The notes beneath the pieces were generated by a model. That model was not told the DNA's origin and made no database searches. It saw nothing but the letters and a program-made list of their open reading frames with translations. Of a stretch of DNA of 64,000 nt, positions 54,319 to 62,270 are shown piece by piece (within the stretch, counting starts at the first letter, position 1; every line of letters begins with the position of its first letter). A program made the translations under genes and the position numbers. Source of the DNA: CAVQFO01 sp963711725 (GTDB lineage: Bacteria > Pseudomonadota > Gammaproteobacteria > Nitrococcales > Aquisalimonadaceae); contig CAVQFO010000033.1 in the NCBI GenBank assembly GCA_963711725.1, forward strand, positions 10,446 to 74,445, read 5' to 3'.

Positions 54319-55065
54319 TCAACCGAATAACAGGCGATACCCCACGGCCATGATCGCGGCGTCCACCATCGCGTGGGAAACCCAGGCGCCCGCCAGGGTG
54401 TCTTGGCGCGCGTAGTGGCTGTTCCATACGAGCCCCGCGCACATCACGACCGCGCCGCCCACCACACCCCAGGACAGGCCGGCGAACGCGCTCACCACGA
54501 CCACGTGATGCGCGGCAAACGCCATGGCCGCAAGTATGCTCGGGACATGTCTCCGGAGCCCCACCTTGCCATCGTCGCCAATCAGCCGGCGCAAACCGCC
54601 GAACACGAACCAGCGCCAGTAGTATTCCTCGATCGCGGAATGAACGACCGACAGGAACACCGCGAACCACACGTAGTGGCGGAGCACGCCGAGGCTTGCC
54701 GCGCGGGCCTGCACCTGGGGGCGCGCCGCCGCAAGCACCTCGCCCAGGGGAGACCAACTGGCTGCGAGGACCAACACAGCCATGATTGCTCCGGAACACA
54801 ATCCGATCCCAAGGGCTCTGCGGGTCATGCGCAGCGGCACGATACGCCAACCCCGGTAGCCTTCCAGCGCAAACAGGACAAATACCGGCCAGACCACGGT
54901 GAACACCTTGGTTCCCGTATACAACGCCTCGGCCACGGAACCGGAGGTCCCCATGCCGAAATAGCCCAGGGCGCCGAGCAACGGAACCACCATGGCCAGC
55001 ATGACGGGCCAGGCCCGCGGCTTGGTTCCCCACGCCCCCGCCGTTACACTGCTCGTTACATTCAT
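54319..55065 (-). CDS. CPBP family intramembrane metalloprotease (Abi/Rce1-like)
   Basis: A 248-residue membrane protein with seven to eight helices. Core CPBP motifs are SAIEEYYWRWFVFG (E146, E147, R151), AMAFAAHHVVVV and WVSHAMVDAAIMA, the pattern of type II CAAX-prenyl protease-like enzymes. In bacteria such proteins are implicated in bacteriocin maturation or self-immunity, but no bacteriocin gene is visible nearby. The ATG at 55065 leaves only 19 bases to the divergent FKBP gene; a longer frame to 55116 would overlap it. Confidence 0.87.
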   Translation of the reverse strand: MNVTSSVTAGAWGTKPRAWPVMLAMVVPLLGALGYFGMGTSGSVAEALYTGTKVFTVVWPVFVLFALEGYRGWRIVPLRMTRRALGIGLCSGAIMAVLVLAASWSPLGEVLAAARPQVQARAASLGVLRHYVWFAVFLSVVHSAIEEYYWRWFVFGGLRRLIGDDGKVGLRRHVPSILAAMAFAAHHVVVVSAFAGLSWGVVGGAVVMCAGLVWNSHYARQDTLAGAWVSHAMVDAAIMAVGYRLLFG

Positions 55066-55084
55066 TAACCAAGGCCTTTTCATC

Positions 55085-55567
55085 ATGCAAGTTGGCAAGA
55101 ATACCGTAGTCGCCATCGACTACACCCTCACGGACGACCAGGGCGAGGTGCTGGACAGCTCCAAGGGACGGGAACCCCTGGCGTACCTCCATGGCTCGGG
55201 CAACATCATTCCGGGCCTTGAAAAGGCTCTGGAAGGCAAGGAGACGGGCGAAGCCTTCTCCGTGCGGGTGCCGCCCGAAGAGGCGTATGGCGAGCGCAGC
55301 GACGAGCTCAAGCAGGCCGTGCCGCGGGATATGTTCCAGGGCGTGGACGACCTTCAGGTCGGCATGCAGTTCCAGGCCAACGCCGGCGGCCAGACGCAGA
55401 TCGTCACCGTGGTGGGCATCGAAGGCGACCAGGTCACCGTGGACGCCAACCACCCCATGGCCGGTGTTGCTCTGAACTTCGAAGTGGAAGTGAAGGACAT
55501 CCGCGAGGCCACGGAGGAAGAGCTGGAGCACGGCCATGTCCACGGCGCCGGCGGCCACCACGAGTAA
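55085..55567 (+). CDS. slyD: FKBP-type peptidyl-prolyl isomerase, SlyD-like
   Basis: A 160-residue SlyD-type protein: FKBP segments VVAIDYTLTDDQGEVLDSSK, PLAYLHGSGNIIPGLEKALE and VPPEEAYGE, an insert-in-flap (IF) chaperone domain around PRDMFQGVDDLQVGMQF, and NHPMAGVALNFEVEVKDIRE. The C-terminal tail HGHVHGAGGHHE is short but His-rich, consistent with weak metal binding. It catalyses prolyl isomerisation and assists folding. The ATG at 55085 was chosen as the canonical start (MQVGKNTVVAI). Confidence 0.95.
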   Translation: MQVGKNTVVAIDYTLTDDQGEVLDSSKGREPLAYLHGSGNIIPGLEKALEGKETGEAFSVRVPPEEAYGERSDELKQAVPRDMFQGVDDLQVGMQFQANAGGQTQIVTVVGIEGDQVTVDANHPMAGVALNFEVEVKDIREATEEELEHGHVHGAGGHHE

Positions 55568-55629
55568 GACGTCGCGCAAGCGTTGACTGCCCCCTCTTCC
55601 TGATTGGGCGAGGGGCGCAGCCCTCCAGG

Positions 55630-55860
55630 CGCGGCGTTCATCGCCGCGCATCCCTTGACCTGTATATACACACCCAAGCCGTGTAGGTGCGGTCGTGTCG
55701 ACCGCGAATCCCAATTACGCCTCAGGTCACGAAGAGCACGAAGCTCTTCGCGCAGCCACGGCTTTGGCCACGCAAGCAGCTTCGTGGTCCTTCGCGAGCC
55801 CTTCGTGCCTTCGTGACCGACAACGCTGGACCATTCGCGGTCGGCACGACCACTCCTACG
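55630..55860. repeat. REP units and ACGAAG palindrome (copy of the 7190-7457 block design)
   Basis: REP units lie at 55630-55648 (GTTCATC core), 55683-55709 (GTCGTGTCGAC core) and 55832-55860 (TCGGCACGA core). Between the last two, 55727-55820 contains CACGAAGAGCACGAAGC on the left and CTTCGTG-type words on the right. The order REP, REP, ACGAAG palindrome, REP repeats what is seen after mltD. The 55568-56515 interval contains no supported gene. Confidence 0.75.
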
Positions 55861-55956
55861 CCGCGCTTTCCTCCGTGTGCGACGCGCCGCTCCTGATATG
55901 GATTGCATGGCACGGCGTGCTCCGCTTGTCGCAATCGGAAGTTCATGTCGGGATTC

Positions 55957-56005
55957 GAACCACAGAGGGCACAGAGTCACACAAAGGAAGAGCAGACTCT
56001 GTGGT
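55957..56005. repeat. CACAGAGG-type palindromic repeat
   Basis: ACCACAGAGGGCACAGAGTC on the left is answered by CAGACTCTGTGGTG on the right. Similar words recur at 56228-56265 (CACCACAGAGACACGGAGCA). Confidence 0.55.
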
Positions 56006-56082
56006 GAGCACCCGGGGTTCGGCGTGTTTGTAGGTCTCGGCGGCAGCGGACCGCTTGGCTCGAGGCTGGACCCCGGCGCTCA

Positions 56083-56178
56083 GGTGCAATGCCCTTCGGT
56101 TATTGCACCCTACGGGAGGTCGAACCTCCTTGCGGTGGCAAGAACGCGTAGGGCGCAATAACCGAAGGGCATTGCGCC
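56083..56178. repeat. Long inverted repeat with TTCGGTTATTGC core
   Basis: The left arm (56083-56114, GGTGCAATGCCCTTCGGTTA then TTGCACCCTACG) and right arm (56147-56178) are complementary at about 30 of 32 positions with a 32-base centre. It belongs to a type of repeat seen in several proteobacterial genomes; no coding function. Confidence 0.75.
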
Positions 56179-56320
56179 GCATGCGGTGTGGTTAAAATCC
56201 GGGCTTGGTAAGAAGCTCCAAGCATGAAGATCACCACAGAGACACGGAGCACACCGAGGAACACCACCTCTCATTTCGATTAGCTCTCCCATCTAACGTC
56301 CCGCAACCGATTGAATTTTA

Positions 56321-56402
56321 TGCTCTCGCCAAGGCGCCAAGAACGCTAAGGGTTACCGAAATAGAAAACCCCTGATCCCTTGGCGTCTTGGCGAGAGGAT
56401 CT
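56321..56402. repeat. GCCAAGG/CTTGGCG palindromic repeat
   Basis: CTCTCGCCAAGGCGCCAAGA is answered by CCTTGGCGTCTTGGCGAGAG after a 30-base centre. It is the second copy of the element at 34098-34205. Confidence 0.7.
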
Positions 56403-56515
56403 CTTTTCCCTGCCTGGATTCTGCTCACCCGCCGGGTTCGCGGGCCGTTTGTTGCGCGACAGCGCGCCGACAACGGCGGAGAGGTCCACAAAACATCCGT
56501 GGGACAACCAGGCCC

Positions 56516-59500
56516 TCAGTTCGTGATTTCGTGCCGGTAGATCATGTTGTCCGAGCCCTTGTAGACGCCGAAGGTGGCCTGGGCGCTGGGCGCGTTGTCA
56601 TAATTGCCGTCACCGTCCCAGTCGTACTGCATCCATGCCGGCAGGCCGGTAGCCGTTACGTTGAGAGGCCCCTGAGCACCGTTGTCCGGGGCCTTCAACC
56701 AGAGGTTGAAATCACCGCTCGACGGGGGCTGGGCCAGGTCTCGGCCGGATACCGCGCCCGAGGCGGCACAGCCGCCGACACCGATGACGCAGGTGTTGGC
56801 CGGCGCCAGTGAGTCCGAGGGATCCGCGTCGCTCAACACCACTGTCAAACCACTGGTACAGGCATCGTCCGTGTTGGCCACATAGGCCTGGCCGTTGAAC
56901 TGTTCGGCCTGCATCTTCACGGGAAGATCCTGGGTCTCCGGCCCGTAGCTGTTGAGGATGTTCAATCGCCCGTAACGGATCGAGGTTCCGCCACCGGAAA
57001 GGTCCATTGCCGGCACCGGAGAACTCTCAACGTTACTGACGCCGTCGGAATCCGAATAGCTGCCGGAATTGATATCCAGGGAAATCGTGGGGCTGAACGG
57101 CTTGACCTGGGTCCTGCCGTCACCGCCGGTACGCGGATATTGGTAGGTATCCCCGCTCAAGGTCACCGTGCTCAGGCCCTTCCCTGGGACGTCGGTGGCG
57201 GACACGGAACCCGCCGTTCGCGACCATTGCATGGGATTGCCGTTGGCGTCGTTTACCAGTCCGTCGCCGCCGCTGGCGGGAAGAGTCGCAGTCACCGGAC
57301 CGACGGCCAGCTTGTTGAAGGCCCCCTTGTAGTTCCAGGTGTCTGCGCCGGCGGCGTTCTTGGCCTGGGCCTGGAAGCTGGGCTCGCCGCCCATGGCGTA
57401 CTGGAAGTCCTGGCCGGTGTAGGTGAAGGCGTTGGCCCCCGCCGTGCAGGCGTTACCCAACGTCCCGGTAGAGCCTGGATCGGGCGTTTGGAAATGATCC
57501 GGCGTGAAACGCCCCACGGTCAGTGGTCCGGTTGTGGCCACGGCGCCGCCGAGGTAGTTCGAATCCCGCACTGAAACCCGAATCACGCCCACTTCGCTGT
57601 AGGATGCATCGGCGTAGCTGTTGGGATCGCTCAGGCTCTGGCCGCCGTTGACCACCACGCCGCCGGCAAACTGGCCGCTGATGTTGGTCCAGGCGGCGCT
57701 GCCGGAGTAGTCGCCGGCCACGGACGTGCTGCCGTTGCGCAAAGACAAGGTGCCACCACGGGTATCGGCGCTGGAGGCCGGCAGCACCTGCTCCACCCGC
57801 ATCTCGGCGTTGGTGGGCTGGTAGTTGTTGGTGATGGTGCCGTCGGCGCACTGACCGCGGATCTGCATGCGGAAGTTCTGACCCGCTTTCCAGTGAACGG
57901 CGCTGGAAGCGTCGGCCCCATCGAGCGGGGTGGTGCCATCGGTGGTGGCACGAAGATACAGGCTGTCGGGACTGACCACGAACAGGTCGTTGCCGGTCAT
58001 GGTCAGTGTCTGTCCATCCACCGTCTCGGTGTAGCTGGCGTCCAGTTGCAGACGACCGGCATCGGCATAGTTCACGGCGATGCCGGCCTGGCCGTTGCCG
58101 TCGAAGTTGAGGGTCAGCGGAGTGGCATTGGCGGCGCCGTTGCCCACCGCCGTGGCGCCTCCGCCGGACGGCGTAACGTACAAGGGGTCGTCACCGGTCG
58201 CGGGGCTGCTGTAAGTGGACCAGAAATTCACCTGCTTTGAGACGTTTCCGAAGGCGGGCACGCATGCCTCGGAGGTATTGTCCTTGCGCACCGCCGAGAC
58301 GGTCACGGTGTTGGAAACGGTGCAGGCGGTTTGATCAGGTACGTCGAATACGAAACCCGTGTCGTGGAAGTTGATGTCGCACGCCCCCGGCGCGCCGCCG
58401 GTGCAGGAATAGCCGTTCACCGAGGCGGGCGTGGAGGAGCCCACGCCCAGGCTCACCACCTCCGCGGTGGAGTGGCGCAGTTGAAAGTCGTGGCTGCCGC
58501 CGGAAAAGGTTTGGGTGTCGCCACCGACCCAGCCCGCCGGCGAGAGCTTGATCGTCACGGAACCCGTGTACAGCGTCGAGCACGCGGCGTCCGCGCAGGC
58601 GCGCACCGTCACAGTCTCCGGCTGGCAGGTGAGCGCCGAACCGTCGTGCACGATCTCGAAGTGATCGACGGCGGGGGTTGAACAAGAGTGGCGTTCGTCC
58701 ATGACCGCGCGCAGCTCGTTGGCGGTCAGGGCCCTGGCGAACACATGGACTTCGTCGATATTGCCGTCGAAATGCCAGCGGGAACCCGCCGCGCCTTCCG
58801 AGCTGGTGGCCGTTTCCCCACCGATGGTGGCAATCCCGGAATCGGCGCCCCAGGAGCCGGAATAGCCGCTGCTGGCGTCCTGCGCAACCAGGCTCGTTCC
58901 CAGATAGATCCGCCGCTGGCGCTTGTTTGCGTCCATGACCGCGGCCACGAACTGCCACGTGCCGGTGTTTACCACCGGACCGGAATCTAGGCTTATGGGG
59001 TTTACCGTCCTGGAAAAGAATCGCAGCCTGCCATCGCCGCCGTCGCCCAGGCTGAACGCATAGCCTCCGTTGTTGTTCGCGTCATCGGCAAAGATGCGCT
59101 GATCCCCTGAAATCCGCTGGGGTTTGATCCAGGCCGTGATGGTGAAACCAGCGGTCTCGTTGGGGAACCCCGAAGGCAGGGCCACGTAGTCGTTGTAGTT
59201 GTCGAACACCCCGTAGCCACAGGTGCCCGGATCGCCGGCCAGCGCTGGCGCGGTATTGCCCGTCGTCGCCCCGCCCTTGGCCGTGGCGTCGAAACTGCTG
59301 CCCGAGTTGTCGGTCACCTCGCCCGCGGTGCCGTTCCAAATGGGTTCGTCCATGGGGTAGTAGGCGGCCCCACCCTCGCGGATGTAGCCCTGGCCAAACT
59401 GGTCGTTCATGCTGGCGTTGGTGGCCGAGGAGAGGAACACGTAGAACAGCCCGCCGCCGGAGGTGGATGCCGTGGGTACGCTGATCGTGATCGGCCCCGT

Positions 59501-60328
59501 ACTGCCCGCCGGGATGGTTATGGTGCCGCTTTGCGCCGTATAGTCCGTGCCCGCAACGGCGCTGGCGTCCTGTGTCTGGTAGGTGACCGTGACGTCCGAA
59601 CCGCTGGTCTGATCCATGGTGACGTCAAAGACGGCGGTATCACCGGGACTGACGATGGCGTCGGTGATACTCACCAGCGGCGACCCACTCCCGGCGTTGG
59701 TCCCGCCCTGGGTGTTGCCACCGGAATTGCCCGCTTCGTCGACCCAGGTGCCGTTGCCGTCCGGGTCGCGGTAAAGCGCGTGGGTATTGGTGTACGGCGC
59801 CTGCCAGTCGTAGGCCGGCGTGCAACTTGTGTCCTCATTATTGTCGTAACCGTCGACACTGAGGTAGTCGATGGTATCGCCGTTGCTGTCCTGCAGCAGC
59901 ACGGACATGCCGCCTTTACTCAAGTTGATGGCGTTTCTATTGAGTTGCGCCTTGGGGATAACCACCCACGGGAAATTCGATGAATCCGCCCCCGACAGTG
60001 ACAGGGGACCGGAGCAGGTTGCGCCCCACCACCATCCCCAGATAGTCTTGCTGCCCCCAGCACAGGCGGTGACGGTCCAGTTCCCGTAAATGGACGAATC
60101 AATGCCGGTATCCAGCAGCTTCACTTCGATGAAGCGATCGCTGTTGCCGTTGCGATAGACTTCGTTGATCGAGGAAAAGCCGTGGTACGGCGAACACGCA
60201 GCCTGGGCCTGGGACACCGCACAGGCGCCGGCCAAAAGGATGGCAAAACAAAACCAGCGTGCCAGACCCGATGCGAGTCGGGCGGCCGGCAGAACGTGGC
60301 GGCTTAAAGGTAACCTGGCTGTTTTCAT
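56516..60328 (-). CDS. MshQ-like / DUF6701 surface protein with Calx-beta and LamG-like domains
   Basis: A 1270-residue exported protein. A signal peptide ends near VSQAQAACSP. An N-terminal region with WVVIPKAQLNRNAINLSKGG and ALYRDPDGNGTW resembles lamin-tail-like modules. A Calx-beta-type repeat (VSPGDTAVFDVTMDQTSGSD) lies about residues 230-320. A LamG/concanavalin domain (about 340-545) shows FTITAWIKPQRISGDQRIF and WHFDGNIDEVHVFARALT. The remaining 700 residues have the Cys-rich DUF6701 pattern of MSHA-biogenesis protein MshQ (HFEIVHDGSALTCQPETVTV, FQYAMGGEPSFQAQAKNAAG, the closing DWDGDGNYDNAPSAQATFG). ATG 60328 is chosen over GTG 60349. No other msh gene is adjacent. Confidence 0.82.
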   Translation of the reverse strand: MKTARLPLSRHVLPAARLASGLARWFCFAILLAGACAVSQAQAACSPYHGFSSINEVYRNGNSDRFIEVKLLDTGIDSSIYGNWTVTACAGGSKTIWGWWWGATCSGPLSLSGADSSNFPWVVIPKAQLNRNAINLSKGGMSVLLQDSNGDTIDYLSVDGYDNNEDTSCTPAYDWQAPYTNTHALYRDPDGNGTWVDEAGNSGGNTQGGTNAGSGSPLVSITDAIVSPGDTAVFDVTMDQTSGSDVTVTYQTQDASAVAGTDYTAQSGTITIPAGSTGPITISVPTASTSGGGLFYVFLSSATNASMNDQFGQGYIREGGAAYYPMDEPIWNGTAGEVTDNSGSSFDATAKGGATTGNTAPALAGDPGTCGYGVFDNYNDYVALPSGFPNETAGFTITAWIKPQRISGDQRIFADDANNNGGYAFSLGDGGDGRLRFFSRTVNPISLDSGPVVNTGTWQFVAAVMDANKRQRRIYLGTSLVAQDASSGYSGSWGADSGIATIGGETATSSEGAAGSRWHFDGNIDEVHVFARALTANELRAVMDERHSCSTPAVDHFEIVHDGSALTCQPETVTVRACADAACSTLYTGSVTIKLSPAGWVGGDTQTFSGGSHDFQLRHSTAEVVSLGVGSSTPASVNGYSCTGGAPGACDINFHDTGFVFDVPDQTACTVSNTVTVSAVRKDNTSEACVPAFGNVSKQVNFWSTYSSPATGDDPLYVTPSGGGATAVGNGAANATPLTLNFDGNGQAGIAVNYADAGRLQLDASYTETVDGQTLTMTGNDLFVVSPDSLYLRATTDGTTPLDGADASSAVHWKAGQNFRMQIRGQCADGTITNNYQPTNAEMRVEQVLPASSADTRGGTLSLRNGSTSVAGDYSGSAAWTNISGQFAGGVVVNGGQSLSDPNSYADASYSEVGVIRVSVRDSNYLGGAVATTGPLTVGRFTPDHFQTPDPGSTGTLGNACTAGANAFTYTGQDFQYAMGGEPSFQAQAKNAAGADTWNYKGAFNKLAVGPVTATLPASGGDGLVNDANGNPMQWSRTAGSVSATDVPGKGLSTVTLSGDTYQYPRTGGDGRTQVKPFSPTISLDINSGSYSDSDGVSNVESSPVPAMDLSGGGTSIRYGRLNILNSYGPETQDLPVKMQAEQFNGQAYVANTDDACTSGLTVVLSDADPSDSLAPANTCVIGVGGCAASGAVSGRDLAQPPSSGDFNLWLKAPDNGAQGPLNVTATGLPAWMQYDWDGDGNYDNAPSAQATFGVYKGSDNMIYRHEITN

Positions 60329-60448
60329 CTTGTTATCGCCGTGTGTCACCCGGCCAGTGTATCAGCACGACACAACCACGCCGCACTCGTTCCCGATAAG
60401 CATCGGAGAAATGCCGCCCAGTGGTGCAAGAAGCCCGGCCGGAAGCAC

Positions 60449-61108
60449 TCAGGCTGAAGGGTTGGTCATACGGTAGATCTTGGGGATTTCCTCAGGCCGC
60501 GATATGCAGACGCGCATGTCCTTGACCAAGCCGTCCTTCAGGCCATAGACCCAGCCGTTTACGGTCAAACGCTGGCCGCGCCGCCAAGCGTCCTGGACGA
60601 TGGTGGTGTAGCAGACGTTGTGGACCTGCGTCATGACGTTGAGCTCACACAGGCGGTCCATCCGGGCGCTTTCGTCGTCGATTGCTTCCAATTCCTCGGA
60701 ATTATGGCGGTAAACGTCCTTGATATGGCGCAGCCAGTTGTCGATGAGGCCCAGCTGCGTTTCGTCCATGGCCGCTCTCACACCGCCGCAGCCGTAGTGG
60801 CCGCAAACGATGATGTGCTCGACCTTGAGCACCTCCACCGCGAACTGCAGCACCGACATGCAGTTCATATCGGTATGCACCACCACGTTGGCGACATTGC
60901 GGTGAACGAACACCTCGCCCGGCAACAGCCCGCAGATGTCGTTGGCCGGCACGCGGCTGTCGGCGCAACCGATCCAGAAGAAATCGGGCGCTTGCTGCCG
61001 CGACAGCTTGTCGAAGAATTCCGGGTCGCGGGCCCGAATGGCCTCGGACCAGGCCTTGTTGTTCCTCTTCAACTGTTCCAGCGCGTCTTTACTGTCTTTA
61101 TCCAACAT
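60449..61108 (-). CDS. can: Beta-class carbonic anhydrase
   Basis: A 219-residue enzyme with zinc ligands C48 (WIGCADSRVPANDICG, with catalytic dyad D50/R52), H104 and C107 (VCGHYGCGGVRAAM). It starts MLDKDSKDALEQLKRNNKAW, the length and N-terminus of E. coli Can. It interconverts CO2 and bicarbonate in the cytoplasm. The ATG at 61108 is used; the upstream open frame overlaps the antiporter gene and has no homology. Confidence 0.95.
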   Translation of the reverse strand: MLDKDSKDALEQLKRNNKAWSEAIRARDPEFFDKLSRQQAPDFFWIGCADSRVPANDICGLLPGEVFVHRNVANVVVHTDMNCMSVLQFAVEVLKVEHIIVCGHYGCGGVRAAMDETQLGLIDNWLRHIKDVYRHNSEELEAIDDESARMDRLCELNVMTQVHNVCYTTIVQDAWRRGQRLTVNGWVYGLKDGLVKDMRVCISRPEEIPKIYRMTNPSA

Positions 61109-61200
61109 TACACCGGCCTTCCCGCCGACATCGGCAACCCCGAGAATGATACCGGTCGCGCTCGCCCCTGTCAGCGAGACGGGCCGGCGCGCTACGGCTC

Positions 61201-62235
61201 TCAGAACCCCGCAACAAGCGCCGTCATCCCAAGCGCGTAGATCAGCAGCACCAGCACGCTCTCGAAGCCGATATTGGCGAAGCCTTTGTGTTCCCGATGC
61301 AGCAGACCCAGCAGGAGCACGCCAGTCATCAGAATGGTCAGAACCACCAGCCAAAGCTCCCGGCTACCCACGGCCTGGTAGACCGGCCCCGGCCGATAAG
61401 CCACGTCCGCCAGCCCGGCAAACAGGGTGTCGAAGGCGTTTCCGCCCAATACACCGCCCACCGCGAGGGTCAGCGCGCCCCGGCGCACCGCCGCCACCGA
61501 GGTCACCAACTCGGGCAGCGAGGTGGTCACGGCCACCAGCAGCCCCCCGATCAGGCTCTCGGAAGCGCCCGTCCGCACGGCCAGCGATTCGGCCGAACGG
61601 GTGAGCACCCACCCGGCCAGCGCTACCAGCGCAGCGGCCACCGCAAACTCCGCGCCGATCCGTCGGGTCGAGCCTTGCGCGCGGGCTCCACGGCCGGCGG
61701 GGCGGTCGATCCGGGTGAAACGGGTCATCTGCGGCTGCCACATCGGGTGGGCGTGCGCCTTGTAGACCAGCCGCATGCCCAGCGCGTACCCAACGAAAAG
61801 GATCGGCGTCAGCGCATGCACACCGAACAGGGCAACCGGCGGACCGATCATCGCCAGCAACATCAGGGCGAGCAGTATGACCAGTAGAGCGCCCATCATC
61901 ATGTTGGGCACAGAGGCGGCGGCGTGTTCCAGGTTCGCCCGACGGTAGAAGAGATCGGCGATGGCCAGGAAGACCGTCTGCACGGCAATCCCGCCCAGCG
62001 CGCTGGACAGCGCGAGCGCCGGGAAACCGTCGGCGGCGGCGGTGGCAACGGAGGCAATGCCGGACAACGAGGTGGTCGCGCCCAGGAAGACCGCCCCGAC
62101 GAACGCTTCGCCCAACCCGGTGCGGTCCGCCAGTTGATCCGCGTAGCCGCTAAGCCGGGTGCCCGTGAGCGCAATCACGAGCCCGGCGCCGCCGAAAAGC
62201 AAGATGCTCAGCCATAACGGCCAGACTTCCACCAT
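61201..62235 (-). CDS. Sodium/calcium exchanger family (CaCA) membrane protein
   Basis: A 344-residue protein with about ten helices and two inverted alpha repeats: AFVGAVFLGATTSLSGIASV with ALSSALGGIAVQTVFLAIAD, and LIGGLLVAVTTSLPELVTSV with LAVGGVLGGNAFDTLFAGLA. The first repeat has TTSLSG where many exchangers have TS-x-PE, so one ion-binding acidic residue is absent; the second (TTSLPE) is intact. It is probably a cation/proton or Na/Ca antiporter, with specificity uncertain. It lies 35 bases from the GNAT-nitrilase gene and may be co-transcribed. Confidence 0.88.
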   Translation of the reverse strand: MVEVWPLWLSILLFGGAGLVIALTGTRLSGYADQLADRTGLGEAFVGAVFLGATTSLSGIASVATAAADGFPALALSSALGGIAVQTVFLAIADLFYRRANLEHAAASVPNMMMGALLVILLALMLLAMIGPPVALFGVHALTPILFVGYALGMRLVYKAHAHPMWQPQMTRFTRIDRPAGRGARAQGSTRRIGAEFAVAAALVALAGWVLTRSAESLAVRTGASESLIGGLLVAVTTSLPELVTSVAAVRRGALTLAVGGVLGGNAFDTLFAGLADVAYRPGPVYQAVGSRELWLVVLTILMTGVLLLGLLHREHKGFANIGFESVLVLLIYALGMTALVAGF

Positions 62236-62270
62236 GGCTCCCAGTCCCAGAGGCGATGTCCCCGAGGGAT

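Noticed and set aside
54179..55714. 511-codon leftward frame across the CPBP and slyD genes
   Set aside because: It overlaps two well-supported genes on both strands, starts within a repeat, and its translation is a shadow with no recognisable domain.
55949..55962. GGTTCGAATCCCG on the minus strand, resembling a tRNA T-arm
   Set aside because: No acceptor, D or anticodon stem can be assembled around it; it lies at the edge of a CACAGAGG-type repeat.
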